Source: Burkholderia stagnalis (lineage in GTDB: Bacteria; Pseudomonadota; Gammaproteobacteria; Burkholderiales; Burkholderiaceae). Taken from it: a DNA stretch of 64,000 nucleotides. This document shows positions 1 through 8,755 of this stretch, in pieces (within the stretch, counting starts at the first letter, position 1; every line of letters begins with the position of its first letter). Under the pieces are notes generated by a model. It searched no databases, was not told the origin of the DNA, and saw only the letters and a program-made list of their open reading frames with translations. The stretch covers positions 186,001 through 250,000 of the forward strand of contig NZ_CADESW010000009.1 of the NCBI RefSeq assembly GCF_902830275.1, given 5' to 3'. A program made the position numbers and the translations under genes.

Positions 1-530
1 AATGCGTCGGCCAGGTCGTCGAACTTGCGCTGCACGCCGGCCGGCGCGACCGGCGCCGCCGCCACCACGCGGGCCGGGCGGCGCTCGCGCAGCGCGAGCA
101 GCGCGACGCGCATCGATGCGCCGGTCGCGATGCCGTCATCGACGACGATCGCGATGCGCCCTTCGACCGGCGCCGCCGGCCACGCGCCGCGATACAGCGC
201 CTCGCGGCGCTGCAACTCGACGGTTTCGCGCGCGATCACGTCGGCGAGCTGCGCGTCCGACACGCCCATCGACTGGATCACCGAGCGCTGCAGGTAGATC
301 GCGCCGCCGGTCGCGATCGCGCCCATCGCGAGTTCGGGGTCGTACGGCACGCCGAGCTTGCGCACCACCAGCACGTCGAGCGGCGCGCCGAGCGCGCGGG
401 CGACCGGATAGCCCACCGGCACGCCGCCGCGCGGCAGCGCCAGCACCACGACGTCGGTGCGCCCCGCGTACGCCTGCAGCGCATCGGCGAGCTGGCGGCC
501 CGCGTCCGCGCGATCGACGAAACGATCCAT
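1..530 (-). CDS. Phosphoribosyltransferase-family protein (C-terminus cut by window edge)
   Basis: The reading frame starts with ATG at 530 and runs off the left edge, so about 176 residues are visible. The type I phosphoribosyltransferase PRPP loop is clear near residues 127-138 (IVVDDGIATGAS, the two acidic residues being Asp131 and Asp132), and an upstream LPRGGVPVG loop near residue 32 is typical of the family. These cytosolic proteins bind PRPP or a related sugar phosphate, but stand-alone members of this kind usually have no assigned substrate. No neighbour hints at a nucleotide pathway. Family placement is firm; the precise reaction is unknown. Confidence 0.8.
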   Translation of the reverse strand, partial: MDRFVDRADAGRQLADALQAYAGRTDVVVLALPRGGVPVGYPVARALGAPLDVLVVRKLGVPYDPELAMGAIATGGAIYLQRSVIQSMGVSDAQLADVIARETVELQRREALYRGAWPAAPVEGRIAIVVDDGIATGASMRVALLALRERRPARVVAAAPVAPAGVQRKFDDLADA

Positions 531-682
531 CACGATCCGCCCCTTCCGTTCGCCGGCGCCCGGTCGCGCAGGCGCCGCGATCACGCCGGCGTTACGTCAA
601 TGAGCATGGTGCATGCGTTGCGCCAATTCAAGCGCGGTAAACGGGGCGCGCGCACGGCCGGCGCGCATGATTCGGGGAGGCG

Positions 683-1204
683 TCAGAGCCCGCTTGCCTG
701 CCGATACAGCCGCCAGAACGACTGCGCATAGGATTGCGCGAGTTCCGGCGCGCGCTGGAACACGTTCACCGTCTCGGCGTGCGCCGGTGCGCCGTCGGCG
801 AGCGTCGTCAGCGCGACGTCGTCATCGACGATCACGAAGCGCGACGCGCCGGCGCCCTGCCGCGTGTCGATCGCGACGTCGATGCCCGCTTCCTTCAGGT
901 AGCCCGCGCCGCTGTACTTGCCGGCGCGCGCCGGGCGCGCCAGCACGACCCGCACCTCGACGCCGCGCGAGCGCGCGTCGCGCAGCGCGGCGGCCACCGC
1001 CGGCGGCACGTGCGTGTACCCGGCCAGCAGCACGCGGCGGCCCGCCTGCCGGATCAGGTCGACGGTCGTGTCGGCCGCTGCGTTGTCATACGAAAAGTAC
1101 GTGCCGACCGACGCGGCGTCGGACGGAATCGGGGTGGCGTGGGCGCTTGCCGCGCAGCACAGCGCGGCGAACAGGAAGGCGGCAGGTCTCATGGCGGGCG
1201 CCAT
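683..1204 (-). CDS. Secreted phospholipase D-fold protein with degenerate active site
   Basis: This 173-residue protein starts at ATG 1204 or, equally plausibly, at ATG 1192, which opens directly into a Sec signal peptide (MRPAAFLFAALCCAASAHA). The rest has the single-domain PLD (Nuc-like) layout: an early strand (RRVLLAGYTHV), a central VRVVLARP strand and the motif segment before FVIVDDDVALTT. In active PLD enzymes that segment reads HxKxxxxD; here the His and Lys positions are Ala and Arg, so catalysis by the usual phosphohistidine route is unlikely. It could be a periplasmic pseudoenzyme or a ligand-binding protein. It stands alone between its neighbours. Confidence 0.6.
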   Translation of the reverse strand: MAPAMRPAAFLFAALCCAASAHATPIPSDAASVGTYFSYDNAAADTTVDLIRQAGRRVLLAGYTHVPPAVAAALRDARSRGVEVRVVLARPARAGKYSGAGYLKEAGIDVAIDTRQGAGASRFVIVDDDVALTTLADGAPAHAETVNVFQRAPELAQSYAQSFWRLYRQASGL

Positions 1205-1297
1205 TGTAGCGACGCCAATTCGCGTGGCAAGCGTACGTTTCAAGGCTGCTGCGCCGACGCAACACGGCACGCCGGCGGCCTGCCGAAACGGGCCCGG

Positions 1298-2230
1298 TCA
1301 GCTCGCCGCGACGCGCGCGAGCCAGCCCGTCACGCCATCGATCGAGCGGAAGTCGGCAAGGCTGCGCGCGGGCAGCGCCGGGTACGCGCCGGCCGCCATC
1401 TCGGCGAGCGCGCGGCCGGGGCCGAGTTCGAGAAAGGCCGTCGCGCCGGCCTCCACACAGCCGGCGAGGCACGCCGCCCATTCGACCGGCTCGGCGATCT
1501 GGCGCGCGAGCCTGTCGAGCCCGTCGGCCGCGTCGAGCACCGACCCGCCGTCGATCCCCGCGAACAGCCGCACGCCCGGCAGCGGCCGCCGCACGCGCAC
1601 CGCGGCCAGCGACGCGCGAAACGCCGGCACCGCCGCCGCGAGCCGCGGCGTATGCGATGCGATCCGCACGCAGACCGGCGCGACGCGCAGCGCGCCGTCG
1701 CGCGCTGCCTCCTCGGCGGCGGCCTCGACATCGTCGCGCCGGCCGGCGATCACGTACGCGTCGCCGGGGTTCGCGATCGCGATCGCCGCGCCATGCGCCG
1801 CGCACAGCCGCGCAAGATGATCGCGCGACAGGCCGCGCACGAACGCCATCCGCTCGCCGCCGCCGCTCGCCGCGTCCATCGCGCGGGCGCGCGCATCGGC
1901 CAGGTCGAGCGCATCGCCCGGATCGAGCAGGCCCGCGACGCTCCACGACGCGATCTCGCCGACGCTGTAGCCCGCGACGCAGCGCCGGCGCGGCCAGGCC
2001 GCGTCGAGCAGCGCGGCGGCGGCGAGCGCCTGCAGCGTGCACAGGATCTGCGCCGCGCGGTTCTCGCGCAGCGCGTCCGGCGCGGCCCGGCGCACCCAGC
2101 TGCGCGGATCCTCGCCGAGCAGCCGCCCCGCGTGCGCGAACAACGCATCGGCCTGCGGCGCGGCGCCGGTCAGGTCGAACATGTCGGCGCGCTGGCCGCC
2201 CTGCCCGGAACACAGGATCGCGAGCGTCAT
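1298..2230 (-). CDS. mdcH: Malonate decarboxylase epsilon subunit (malonyl-CoA:ACP transacylase)
   Basis: MdcH charges the acyl carrier subunit MdcC with malonate by transacylation, the priming step of biotin-independent malonate decarboxylase. The 310-residue protein has the FabD-like fold signatures: LCSGQGGQ near the N-terminus, the nucleophile elbow GYSVGE with Ser89, and a SHTPRL segment holding the catalytic His. ATG 2230 overlaps the mdcB stop codon (ATGA), showing translational coupling. It is the last gene of the minus-strand mdc operon. Length and motifs match the family; nothing is missing. Confidence 0.93.
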   Translation of the reverse strand: MTLAILCSGQGGQRADMFDLTGAAPQADALFAHAGRLLGEDPRSWVRRAAPDALRENRAAQILCTLQALAAAALLDAAWPRRRCVAGYSVGEIASWSVAGLLDPGDALDLADARARAMDAASGGGERMAFVRGLSRDHLARLCAAHGAAIAIANPGDAYVIAGRRDDVEAAAEEAARDGALRVAPVCVRIASHTPRLAAAVPAFRASLAAVRVRRPLPGVRLFAGIDGGSVLDAADGLDRLARQIAEPVEWAACLAGCVEAGATAFLELGPGRALAEMAAGAYPALPARSLADFRSIDGVTGWLARVAAS

Positions 2231-3096
2231 CCCCAGGCCTCGGCGGGTTCCAGCGCGTCGACGAACACGCTCATCGCGAGCAGGTCGGCCGCGCCGCCCG
2301 GGCTCAGCCGCCGCGCGACGAACGCGCGATGCACGGCCGCCGCGCGGTTGCGCCAGCCGGGCACGCGCACGCCGCCGCGCGCGACGAACGCACGGGCGCT
2401 CGCCCGCGCGAAGTCGAGGCCGGCCTGCCCGCCCCGGTGCAGCAGGTTCGTATCGTCGAGCGCGGCGATCAGCGCGAAGCACGCATCGACGCGCGCGGCC
2501 TCCGGATCGCCCGGCACGTCGCGCGCCGCGCGGCGCAGCGCCGGCAGCCCGACGCGGTACACCGTGACGAAGCCGCCGGCCGCCTCGCCGCGCGCGCCGC
2601 CGACGCCGTAGCGGCGGCTCGCGCGCTCGCCGTGGCTGTCGGGCAGCCGTGGCCCGCCGAGTATGTCGGCGCCCCAGCGGCGCGCGACGACCGTGCCGAG
2701 CGACAGGCCCGGCGCCGCGCCCGGCATGCCGCGCCGGCCCGCGGCCGCGCACAGCAGCCCGAGCCCGAAGATCGCGCCGCGATGGGTGTTCACGCCGCCC
2801 GTCGCGGCGAGCATCGCGTGCTCGGCGCGCAGGCCGATCTTGCGCAGCGCGGCCATCTCCGCGTCGCGCGCGCCCGCATCGGCCAGCTCCGCGAAATACG
2901 GCGCCAGCACCGCCGCGCTGCGTGCGAACGTCGACGCGTCCATGTCCGCATGGCTGCCCGTATCGACCTGGCTGACGAGCCCGGGCTTCGGATAGGTGCC
3001 GATCTCGAGCAGCAGGCTGCGCTCGGCGAGCGCCCCGATGCGCTCGGCGCGCGATGGTGCGGCCGGCGGCGCGTGCAGGATCGCCAGCGCGCTCAT
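2227..3096 (-). CDS. mdcB: Triphosphoribosyl-dephospho-CoA synthase
   Basis: MdcB condenses ATP with dephospho-CoA to give the precursor of the 2'-(5''-phosphoribosyl)-3'-dephospho-CoA prosthetic group of MdcC; it is related to CitG. The 289-residue protein shows the CitG/MdcB hallmarks: YPKPGLVS near residue 37, SHADMDASTF and GVNTHRGAIF, then DDTNLLHRGG towards the C-terminus. The start at ATG 3096 overlaps the mdcG stop by a few bases, and the stop overlaps the mdcH start. Position between mdcG and mdcH is the same as in the Acinetobacter-type operon. Confidence 0.93.
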   Translation of the reverse strand: MSALAILHAPPAAPSRAERIGALAERSLLLEIGTYPKPGLVSQVDTGSHADMDASTFARSAAVLAPYFAELADAGARDAEMAALRKIGLRAEHAMLAATGGVNTHRGAIFGLGLLCAAAGRRGMPGAAPGLSLGTVVARRWGADILGGPRLPDSHGERASRRYGVGGARGEAAGGFVTVYRVGLPALRRAARDVPGDPEAARVDACFALIAALDDTNLLHRGGQAGLDFARASARAFVARGGVRVPGWRNRAAAVHRAFVARRLSPGGAADLLAMSVFVDALEPAEAWG

Positions 3097-3767
3097 TGCG
3101 CGACTCCGGCGATGAATTCGGCCGCCGCGCCGAGCGCGACGCCGCCTGCCGTCTTGATCGCGACCTCGGTCAGCCCGGCGTGCAGCTCGCGCCAGTTGAC
3201 GCCCGCGCCGTCGTCGCGCAACAGCTCGCCGTCGATGCGCATCGGCGCGGCCGCGTCGAGCGCCGTGAGGCCGTCGAGCAGCGTCGCGGCCTGCGCGGCA
3301 TCCGGCAGCGGAAACAGCACGTCGAGATCCGACGTGCCGGTCACATAGCGTTCGCCCGTCAGCGCCTGCCATGCGAGGCTGCCGAACACGCGGCCCTGCA
3401 CGCCGCAGCGTGCGCCGAGCGCATCCAGCGCGCGCAGCGTCGGGCGCCATCCAGCGGGCGCGGCGTCGAGCACATCGGCGAACGCGGGCGGCAAGGCCAC
3501 CGCCGCGAGCGCATCGGCGTCGACGCAAATCGCCACGCGCCGCTTGCCCGCCGACGGCGGCAGCGGCATGCCGAGCGGCACGCCGGCTTCGTCCGGCAGC
3601 GCGCGGCGCACCACGAGCGGCCAGCCGCGCGCCGCCCACGCGCGCACCCGCGCATCGCCGGCGAGCGCGGCGTCGCGCGCGAGCAGCGCCGCCCACCCCG
3701 CCGCCGTCAGCGTGACGAGCGCGTGGCGCCGCAGCGGCGCGTCAGTGCGCGGCACGCGCGAGTTCAT
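3093..3767 (-). CDS. mdcG: Malonate decarboxylase holo-ACP synthase (phosphoribosyl-dephospho-CoA transferase)
   Basis: MdcG transfers the phosphoribosyl-dephospho-CoA group from the MdcB product to the acceptor serine of MdcC. It has 224 residues from ATG 3767. A nucleotidyltransferase signature is visible: VFGSLAWQALTG followed by SDLDVLF, giving the Gly-Ser and Asp-x-Asp elements expected for this family. ATG 3767 lies inside the end of mdcE (26-base overlap), so the operon is tightly coupled here. The family usually has about 200-230 residues, so length is normal. Confidence 0.9.
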   Translation of the reverse strand: MNSRVPRTDAPLRRHALVTLTAAGWAALLARDAALAGDARVRAWAARGWPLVVRRALPDEAGVPLGMPLPPSAGKRRVAICVDADALAAVALPPAFADVLDAAPAGWRPTLRALDALGARCGVQGRVFGSLAWQALTGERYVTGTSDLDVLFPLPDAAQAATLLDGLTALDAAAPMRIDGELLRDDGAGVNWRELHAGLTEVAIKTAGGVALGAAAEFIAGVAQ

Positions 3768-4449
3768 ACACGCGCTGCGCGACGTCGGCCGCGACCGGAC
3801 GGCCGCGCGCCGCGCGCCGGTCGACGCGGTCGGCCGGCTTGTCGAGCCATTCGGCCACCTGCGCGTCGAGCCCGCGGGCCGGATCGAGCACCGCATCGAC
3901 GGCGCCCATCTTCACGAGGTTGTCGAGCCCCGGCGCGAACACCGGCGTCGAGCGCGCCTTCTCCTTCAGCACGTCGAGCGGCAGCTTCGTCACGCGCGCC
4001 ATCGACGGCAGGTCCATCACTTCCGGCTCGGCGCCCGGCACCGCGAGCAGCGCGCGGGTCGCGAGCGCGGTCGCGATGAATGCGCCGGCCGCCGTGTGCC
4101 CGTACAGCAGGCCGATCGTCCGGTGGCCGGCGAGGTCGGCCTGCATCAGGCACTTCGCGAGATGCGACAGGCCCTCGTTCAGGCCGAGCAGTTCGTCGCG
4201 CTTGCTCATCCGCTGGCTGTCGCTGTCGACCAGCACGAGGATCGGCGTCGCGCCGCCGCGTTCGAGCGTGGCGAGCACGTGCGACGCGAGCCGCAGCGCC
4301 TCGTCGATGCCGAACGGCAGCCGGTCGGCGACGCCGATCACGTCGATGCGCGTGCCGGCCAGTTCGGCCTGGCCGGACAGCAGGCCACCGTCGCGGACGA
4401 TTGCATGACCTTGGGGAAACAGCGAGGCTAAAACGTCATCGAGCGTCAT
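3742..4449 (-). CDS. mdcE: Malonate decarboxylase gamma subunit
   Basis: MdcE forms with MdcD the carboxytransferase-fold pair that decarboxylates malonyl-S-ACP to acetyl-S-ACP. The 235-residue protein begins at ATG 4449 (MTLDDVLASLF), which overlaps the end of mdcD by 14 bases. Segments GHTAAGAFIA (oxyanion-type glycine turn) and PSMARVTKLPLDVL are characteristic of the gamma subunit and its crotonase-like fold. Its cytosolic location and partner MdcD follow from established knowledge of the enzyme. No irregularities. Confidence 0.92.
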   Translation of the reverse strand: MTLDDVLASLFPQGHAIVRDGGLLSGQAELAGTRIDVIGVADRLPFGIDEALRLASHVLATLERGGATPILVLVDSDSQRMSKRDELLGLNEGLSHLAKCLMQADLAGHRTIGLLYGHTAAGAFIATALATRALLAVPGAEPEVMDLPSMARVTKLPLDVLKEKARSTPVFAPGLDNLVKMGAVDAVLDPARGLDAQVAEWLDKPADRVDRRAARGRPVAADVAQRVYELARAAH

Positions 4450-5437
4450 GCGGCGGCTCCTGGAGTTGGTCGGCCAGCGCGGCGAATGCGTCGTCGGGCA
4501 TGCCGGGAATCGCGGCGGGCTCGGCCGCGCCAAGCGCGCGCCACACGTCGAGCGCGTCCGCGCACGCGCCGAACCGGTCGATGCGCGCTTCGAGCCGCGC
4601 CTGCTCAGCGCGCAGCATCGCCGCGTCGAACGCCGGCGCGCGGGCGATCAGATCGAGCGCCGCCGCACGGAATGCGTCCGGCGTATCCGCAACGTAGCGG
4701 TCCGCGCCGCCGATCAGCCGCCGGTGCTTGCCGCCCATCGTGCGCCAGATCAGCGCGCGGTCCTTCGCGTCGAATTCCTCGACGCCGCGATTGGTCTCGA
4801 TCACCTCGGGCCCGGACACGCTGATGCGGCCCTGCTCCGACACCGCGAGCGCCGAGCAGCACGCGGCGAGCAGCCCGCCGCCGCCGTAGCAGCCCGCGCG
4901 CCCGCCGATCAGGCCGATCACCGGCACGCCGGCCGCGCGCGCGTCGACGAGCGCACGCATGATCTCGGCGACCGCCAGCTCGCCCGCGTTCGCTTCCTGC
5001 AGCCGCACGCCGCCCGTGTCGAACAGGATCAGCACCGGCACCGTGCCGAGCTCGCGCGCGGCGCGCAGCAGGCCCGTGAGCTTCGCGCCATGCACCTCGC
5101 CGAACGCGCCGCCCATGAAGCGGCCCTCCTGCGCGGCGACCAGCACCGGCTTGCCGTCGAGCCGGCCGCGCCCGACGACCATCCCGTCGTCGAACTGCTG
5201 CGGCAGGTCGAACAGCGGCAGGTGCGGGCTCGTCACGCGCTCGGCCGGGCCGAGGAATTCGGCGAAGCTGCCCGCGTCGAGCAGGCCGTCGATGCGCTGC
5301 CGCGCGGACGCCTCGTACCAGCTCGACGCGTTCGCGACGAACGCGGGGGCGTCGTGGGTCGCTTCCGTCGCCGCCTCCCGCCGGGCCGCTCCCTCAGCGG
5401 GCAGCGAACGAATGTGAGCGCGGGGGTCGTTCATCAT
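4436..5437 (-). CDS. mdcD: Malonate decarboxylase beta subunit
   Basis: MdcD is the other half of the carboxytransferase-like decarboxylase. The 333-residue frame opens with two adjacent ATG codons (5437 and 5434); the first sits in the ATGATGA overlap with the end of mdcC. Family signatures include FDTGGVRLQEANAGE, IGGRAGCYGGGG and SEQGRISVSGPEVIE, which build the acyl-CoA-binding glycine-rich loops of the crotonase-like domain. The N-terminal stretch before residue 40 is rich in charged residues and poorly conserved. Gene order C-D-E agrees with other mdc operons. Confidence 0.92.
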   Translation of the reverse strand: MMNDPRAHIRSLPAEGAARREAATEATHDAPAFVANASSWYEASARQRIDGLLDAGSFAEFLGPAERVTSPHLPLFDLPQQFDDGMVVGRGRLDGKPVLVAAQEGRFMGGAFGEVHGAKLTGLLRAARELGTVPVLILFDTGGVRLQEANAGELAVAEIMRALVDARAAGVPVIGLIGGRAGCYGGGGLLAACCSALAVSEQGRISVSGPEVIETNRGVEEFDAKDRALIWRTMGGKHRRLIGGADRYVADTPDAFRAAALDLIARAPAFDAAMLRAEQARLEARIDRFGACADALDVWRALGAAEPAAIPGMPDDAFAALADQLQEPPHDAR

Positions 5438-5748
5438 GCCTCCCCCTCGATCGCGCGCACCGCCTGCGCGAGCCGCAGCGACACCATGTCGGGCCGCGCG
5501 CCGCCGTCGTTGATCGACAGCTTCAGGCCGCCCGGCGCGCGCCGCTCGACGAAATCGGCCACCACCGCCTGCCAGACTTCGCCGAAGCCGACCGCCGCGG
5601 TGCGGATGTCGATCTCGCACGCATTGCCCGGCAGCACCCGTTCGACCAGCACCTCGAGATTGCCGGACGCGACCACGCCGACGAGCGCCGTGGCCAGCTC
5701 GCCCTTCGCGCGCGCACGCGCGGTGAAGCGATAGCTCAACTGTTCCAT
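5434..5748 (-). CDS. mdcC: Malonate decarboxylase acyl carrier protein (delta subunit)
   Basis: MdcC is the small acyl carrier subunit that bears acetyl or malonyl thioesters on a 2'-(5''-phosphoribosyl)-3'-dephospho-CoA arm. It has 104 residues, the expected size. The attachment serine is Ser28 in the conserved context VVASGNLEVL. ATG 5748 lies 11 bases after the mdcA stop, and the stop overlaps the mdcD start. It needs MdcB and MdcG, both in this operon, to become active. Confidence 0.94.
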   Translation of the reverse strand: MEQLSYRFTARARAKGELATALVGVVASGNLEVLVERVLPGNACEIDIRTAAVGFGEVWQAVVADFVERRAPGGLKLSINDGGARPDMVSLRLAQAVRAIEGEA

Positions 5749-5759
5749 TGCCGTGTTCC

Positions 5760-7406
5760 TTACCAGTTGCGGAACCGCGCCGGCGGCGCGTACAGCCCGC
5801 CCGACCAGTGCACGAGATCCTTGATCGAGCGCGCGGCGAGCCAGCGGCGGTCGGCGTCGAGCGGATCGATGCCGAGATCCTCCGGGCGCCGGATCACGCC
5901 GCGCGCGCGCAGCCGCTCGACCATCTTCCGGTCGCGGCCGCGGCCGACTTCCGTATAGCCCGCGACGCCGCGGATCGCGTGCTCGCGCTCGTCCTTGTCG
6001 CGGCACAGCAGCAGGTTCGCGATGCCTTCCTCGGTGACGATGTGCGTGACGTCGTCGCCGTACACCATGATCGGCGCGAGATCGAGCTGCAGCTTGTCGG
6101 CGAGCTTCAGCGCGTCGAGCTTCTCGACGAACATCGGCACGTTCTTGTCGCCGAACGTCTCGCCGATCTGCACGACCAGCTTGCGGCCGCGCCGCAGCGC
6201 CGCCGGCGTGTCGGGGTCGGCCTCCTCGCCGGCCTTCAGCCACGGCTCGCTCGGATGGCGCCGGCCGCGCGCGTCGCTGCCCATGTTCGGCGCGCCGCCG
6301 AAGCCGGCGATCCGCTCGGCCGTCACCGTCGACGAATGGCCGGACAGGTCGATCTGCAGCGTCGAGCCGATGAACATGTCGCACGCGTAGAGGCCGGCCG
6401 TCTGGCAGAACGCGCGGTTCGAGCGCAGCGAGCCGTCGGGGCCCGTGAACCACACGTCGGAGCGCGCGCGGATGTAGTCGTCCATCCCGACCTCCGAGCC
6501 GAAGCAGTGGATCTGTTCGACCCAGCCCGATTCGATCGCGGGAATCAGCGTCGGGTGCGGATTGAGCGCCCAGTGCGTGCAGACCTGGCCCTTCAGGCCG
6601 AGCTTCTCGCCGTAGGTCGGCAGCAGCAGCTCGATCGCCGCGGTGTTGAAGCCGATCCCGTGATTGAGGCGCTTGATCCCGTACGGCTGGTAGAGGCCCT
6701 TGATCGCGAGCATCGCCGTCAGGATCTGCGTTTCGGTGATCGCGGCCGGATCGCGCGTGAACAGCGGCTCGACGTAGAACGGCCGCCCCGCCTCGACGAC
6801 GAAATGCACGCGGTCGCCCGGGATGTCGACGCGCGGCACCTTGTCGACGATGCGGTCGACCTGCGCGATCACGATGCCGTCCTTGAACGCGGTGGCCTCG
6901 ACGACGGTCGGCGTGTCCTCGGTGTTCGGGCCCGTGTACAGGTTGCCGTCGGCGTCGGCGCTGACGGCGGCGATCAGCGCGACCTGCGGCGTGAGGTCGA
7001 TGAAGTAGCGCGCGAACAGCTCGAGATAGGTATGCACCGCGCCGAGCGCGATCTTGCCGCCGAACAGCAGCTTCGCGATGCGCTGCGACTGCGGGCCCGA
7101 ATACGCGAAGTCGAGGCGCTTCGCGATGCCGCGCTCGAACACGTCGAGGTGCTCGGGCAGCACGACGCCCGATTGCACCATGTGCAGGTCGTGCACCTTC
7201 GTGTGGTCGACGTCGGCGAGCGCCACCGCGAGCAGGTCCGCCTGCTTCTGGTTGTCGCCCTCGAGGCAGACCCGGTCGCCGGGCCGCAGCACGGCTTCCA
7301 GCAATGCCACGGCGTCGCGCGCGTCGACCCGCTTGCCTTGCGCGAACGGCGCGCCGGCCGCGAGGCGTGCATCGCGCGCGCGTCGCGCGTGATTCCATCC
7401 CGTCAT
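5760..7406 (-). CDS. mdcA: Malonate decarboxylase alpha subunit (acetyl-S-ACP:malonate ACP transferase)
   Basis: MdcA swaps acetyl for malonyl on MdcC, regenerating the substrate of the decarboxylase each turn. The protein has 548 residues and the CoA-transferase-type fold; recognisable segments are EGDNQKQADLL, HMVQSGVVLPEHLDVF, GGKIALGAVHTYLELF and GFGGAPNMGSDARGR. An ATG also exists 18 bases upstream at 7424, but the clean ribosome-binding sequence AGGAG lies about eight bases before ATG 7406, so 7406 is chosen. It follows madM after a 173-base gap that contains a long hairpin. Confidence 0.94.
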   Translation of the reverse strand: MTGWNHARRARDARLAAGAPFAQGKRVDARDAVALLEAVLRPGDRVCLEGDNQKQADLLAVALADVDHTKVHDLHMVQSGVVLPEHLDVFERGIAKRLDFAYSGPQSQRIAKLLFGGKIALGAVHTYLELFARYFIDLTPQVALIAAVSADADGNLYTGPNTEDTPTVVEATAFKDGIVIAQVDRIVDKVPRVDIPGDRVHFVVEAGRPFYVEPLFTRDPAAITETQILTAMLAIKGLYQPYGIKRLNHGIGFNTAAIELLLPTYGEKLGLKGQVCTHWALNPHPTLIPAIESGWVEQIHCFGSEVGMDDYIRARSDVWFTGPDGSLRSNRAFCQTAGLYACDMFIGSTLQIDLSGHSSTVTAERIAGFGGAPNMGSDARGRRHPSEPWLKAGEEADPDTPAALRRGRKLVVQIGETFGDKNVPMFVEKLDALKLADKLQLDLAPIMVYGDDVTHIVTEEGIANLLLCRDKDEREHAIRGVAGYTEVGRGRDRKMVERLRARGVIRRPEDLGIDPLDADRRWLAARSIKDLVHWSGGLYAPPARFRNW

Positions 7407-7524
7407 AGCGTTATCTCCTGCCAAGCATGCTCGTGATTCGGTTCAGCGGCATTCTAAGCCGGCCGCCGCCGGCGATTGATGACGATGTCCAATGCGACTC
7501 AGCGGCCCGCGCGATGGATGCGGC

Positions 7525-7583
7525 ATAAGGCCTGTTCCCGCCAATTGCAGGGGCTGGCCGTTATCAGCGGGAACAGGCCCTAT
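7525..7583 (-). promoter_or_regulatory. Long intra-operon hairpin between madM and mdcA
   Basis: Arms at 7525-7541 and 7567-7583 are complementary over 17 bases with one mismatch, with a 25-base loop. The distal arm overlaps the madM stop codon. There is no run of U after the hairpin in the direction of transcription, so a simple intrinsic terminator is unlikely. Its place between the transporter genes and the decarboxylase genes suggests a 3'-end stabiliser, processing site or partial terminator that sets different transcript levels. The structure is seen; its role is inferred. Confidence 0.5.
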
Positions 7584-8347
7584 GCGCCGACCAGCGCGCG
7601 CGTCGCGAAGAACAGCAGCGACGGCCCGAGCAGGCAGCCGACGCCCGTGTGGAACGTGGCGACCAGCGCGCCGTACGGCACGAGCCGGCGATCGGTCGCG
7701 GCAAGGCCCGCGCTCACGCCGCTCACGGTGCCCGCGAGGCCGCCGAAGATCATCGCGGAGCGCGGCGTCTTCAGCCCCATGAAATTGGCCGCGAGCGGCG
7801 TGCCGACCATTACGATGATCGCCTTCACGAGCCCCGTCGCGATGCTGAGCGCGATCACGTCCGAGCTCGCGCCGATCGCGGCGCCCGTGACGGGCCCGAC
7901 GATGTACGTGACCGCGCCCGCGCCGATCGTCGTCATGCTGACCGCGTCGGTATAGCCGAACGCGCGCGCGACGCTCGCGCCGACGATGAACGGCAGCACG
8001 GTGCCGAGCAGCAGCGACAGCACGCCGACCAGACCGGCCTTGCGCGCCTCGGTCGGCTGCACTTCGAACGCGGTCGCGACGATCGCGAAATCGCGCAGCA
8101 TCGCGCCGCCCATCAGGCCGACGCCGGCGAACAGCGGCACGTCGGCGATCCCCTTCTGGCCGCCGGTGAACGCGCCGCCGACGTAGGCGAGCGCGAGGCC
8201 GATCAGGATCGCGATCGCCGATCCGTGCACGCGGCCGAACGTCAGCTTGCGCGACGCGATCGACGACAGCCACATGATCAGGCCGACCAGCGCGAACGAC
8301 GCGACGAGCCCGTTATGGGCGACGGTTTTTTCGAGCATCTGCAGCAT
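7580..8347 (-). CDS. madM: Malonate transporter subunit MadM
   Basis: MadM is the larger inner-membrane subunit of the two-component MadLM malonate carrier (known family, about 255 residues). The protein here has 255 residues and is almost wholly hydrophobic, with six or more predicted membrane segments broken by glycine-rich turns such as GGAFTGGQKG, GGAMLRDFAI and GPVTGAAIGASSD. It starts at ATG 8347, 12 bases after the madL stop. It is followed by mdcA, so import and decarboxylation of malonate are encoded together. Confidence 0.92.
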   Translation of the reverse strand: MLQMLEKTVAHNGLVASFALVGLIMWLSSIASRKLTFGRVHGSAIAILIGLALAYVGGAFTGGQKGIADVPLFAGVGLMGGAMLRDFAIVATAFEVQPTEARKAGLVGVLSLLLGTVLPFIVGASVARAFGYTDAVSMTTIGAGAVTYIVGPVTGAAIGASSDVIALSIATGLVKAIIVMVGTPLAANFMGLKTPRSAMIFGGLAGTVSGVSAGLAATDRRLVPYGALVATFHTGVGCLLGPSLLFFATRALVGA

Positions 8348-8359
8348 GGCCGCCTCCCG

Positions 8360-8755
8360 TCACTGTTGTTCGAACTGGGGAACGACGGCGAACGCCGTGT
8401 CGTCGCGGCCGGTGCGCGCGAGCACCGCGATGCAGCCGGCGCACAGCACGGCCGCGCCGACCGCGGCGAGCAGCGCGACCGGCCCGCCCTTCAGCGCGGC
8501 GACGACGTTCTGGTTCGCGGCCATCGCGACGACCACCGGGATGTACATCGCGCCCCAGAAGCCGACGCCCGCCTCGGTCTCCTTCGGCAGCCAGCCGCGG
8601 CGGTGCAGGTAAAGGCGCAGGCAGATCAGCAGCAGCATCGCGATGCCGACGCCGCCGACATTGGTCTTCACGCCGATCGCGGCGCCCAGCAGGTCGCCGA
8701 GAAACAGCCCGGCCAGATGGCAGAACGCGAGCAGCGCGGTTCCGTAGATGATCAT
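8360..8755 (-). CDS. madL: Malonate transporter subunit MadL
   Basis: MadL is the small partner of MadM. The 131-residue protein starts at ATG 8755 and has about four membrane segments; conserved turns GDLLGAAIGVKTNVGGVG and AANQNVVAALKGGPVA match the family. It is the first gene of the minus-strand operon, so the main promoter must lie in the 251 bases that separate it from divergent mdcR. The short charged C-terminal tail is unremarkable. Confidence 0.92.
   Translation of the reverse strand: MIIYGTALLAFCHLAGLFLGDLLGAAIGVKTNVGGVGIAMLLLICLRLYLHRRGWLPKETEAGVGFWGAMYIPVVVAMAANQNVVAALKGGPVALLAAVGAAVLCAGCIAVLARTGRDDTAFAVVPQFEQQ

Noticed and set aside
2-640. Arg/Pro/Ala-rich plus-strand frame of 212 codons at the left edge
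   Set aside because: Composition is that of an antisense shadow of the phosphoribosyltransferase gene; no conserved motifs.
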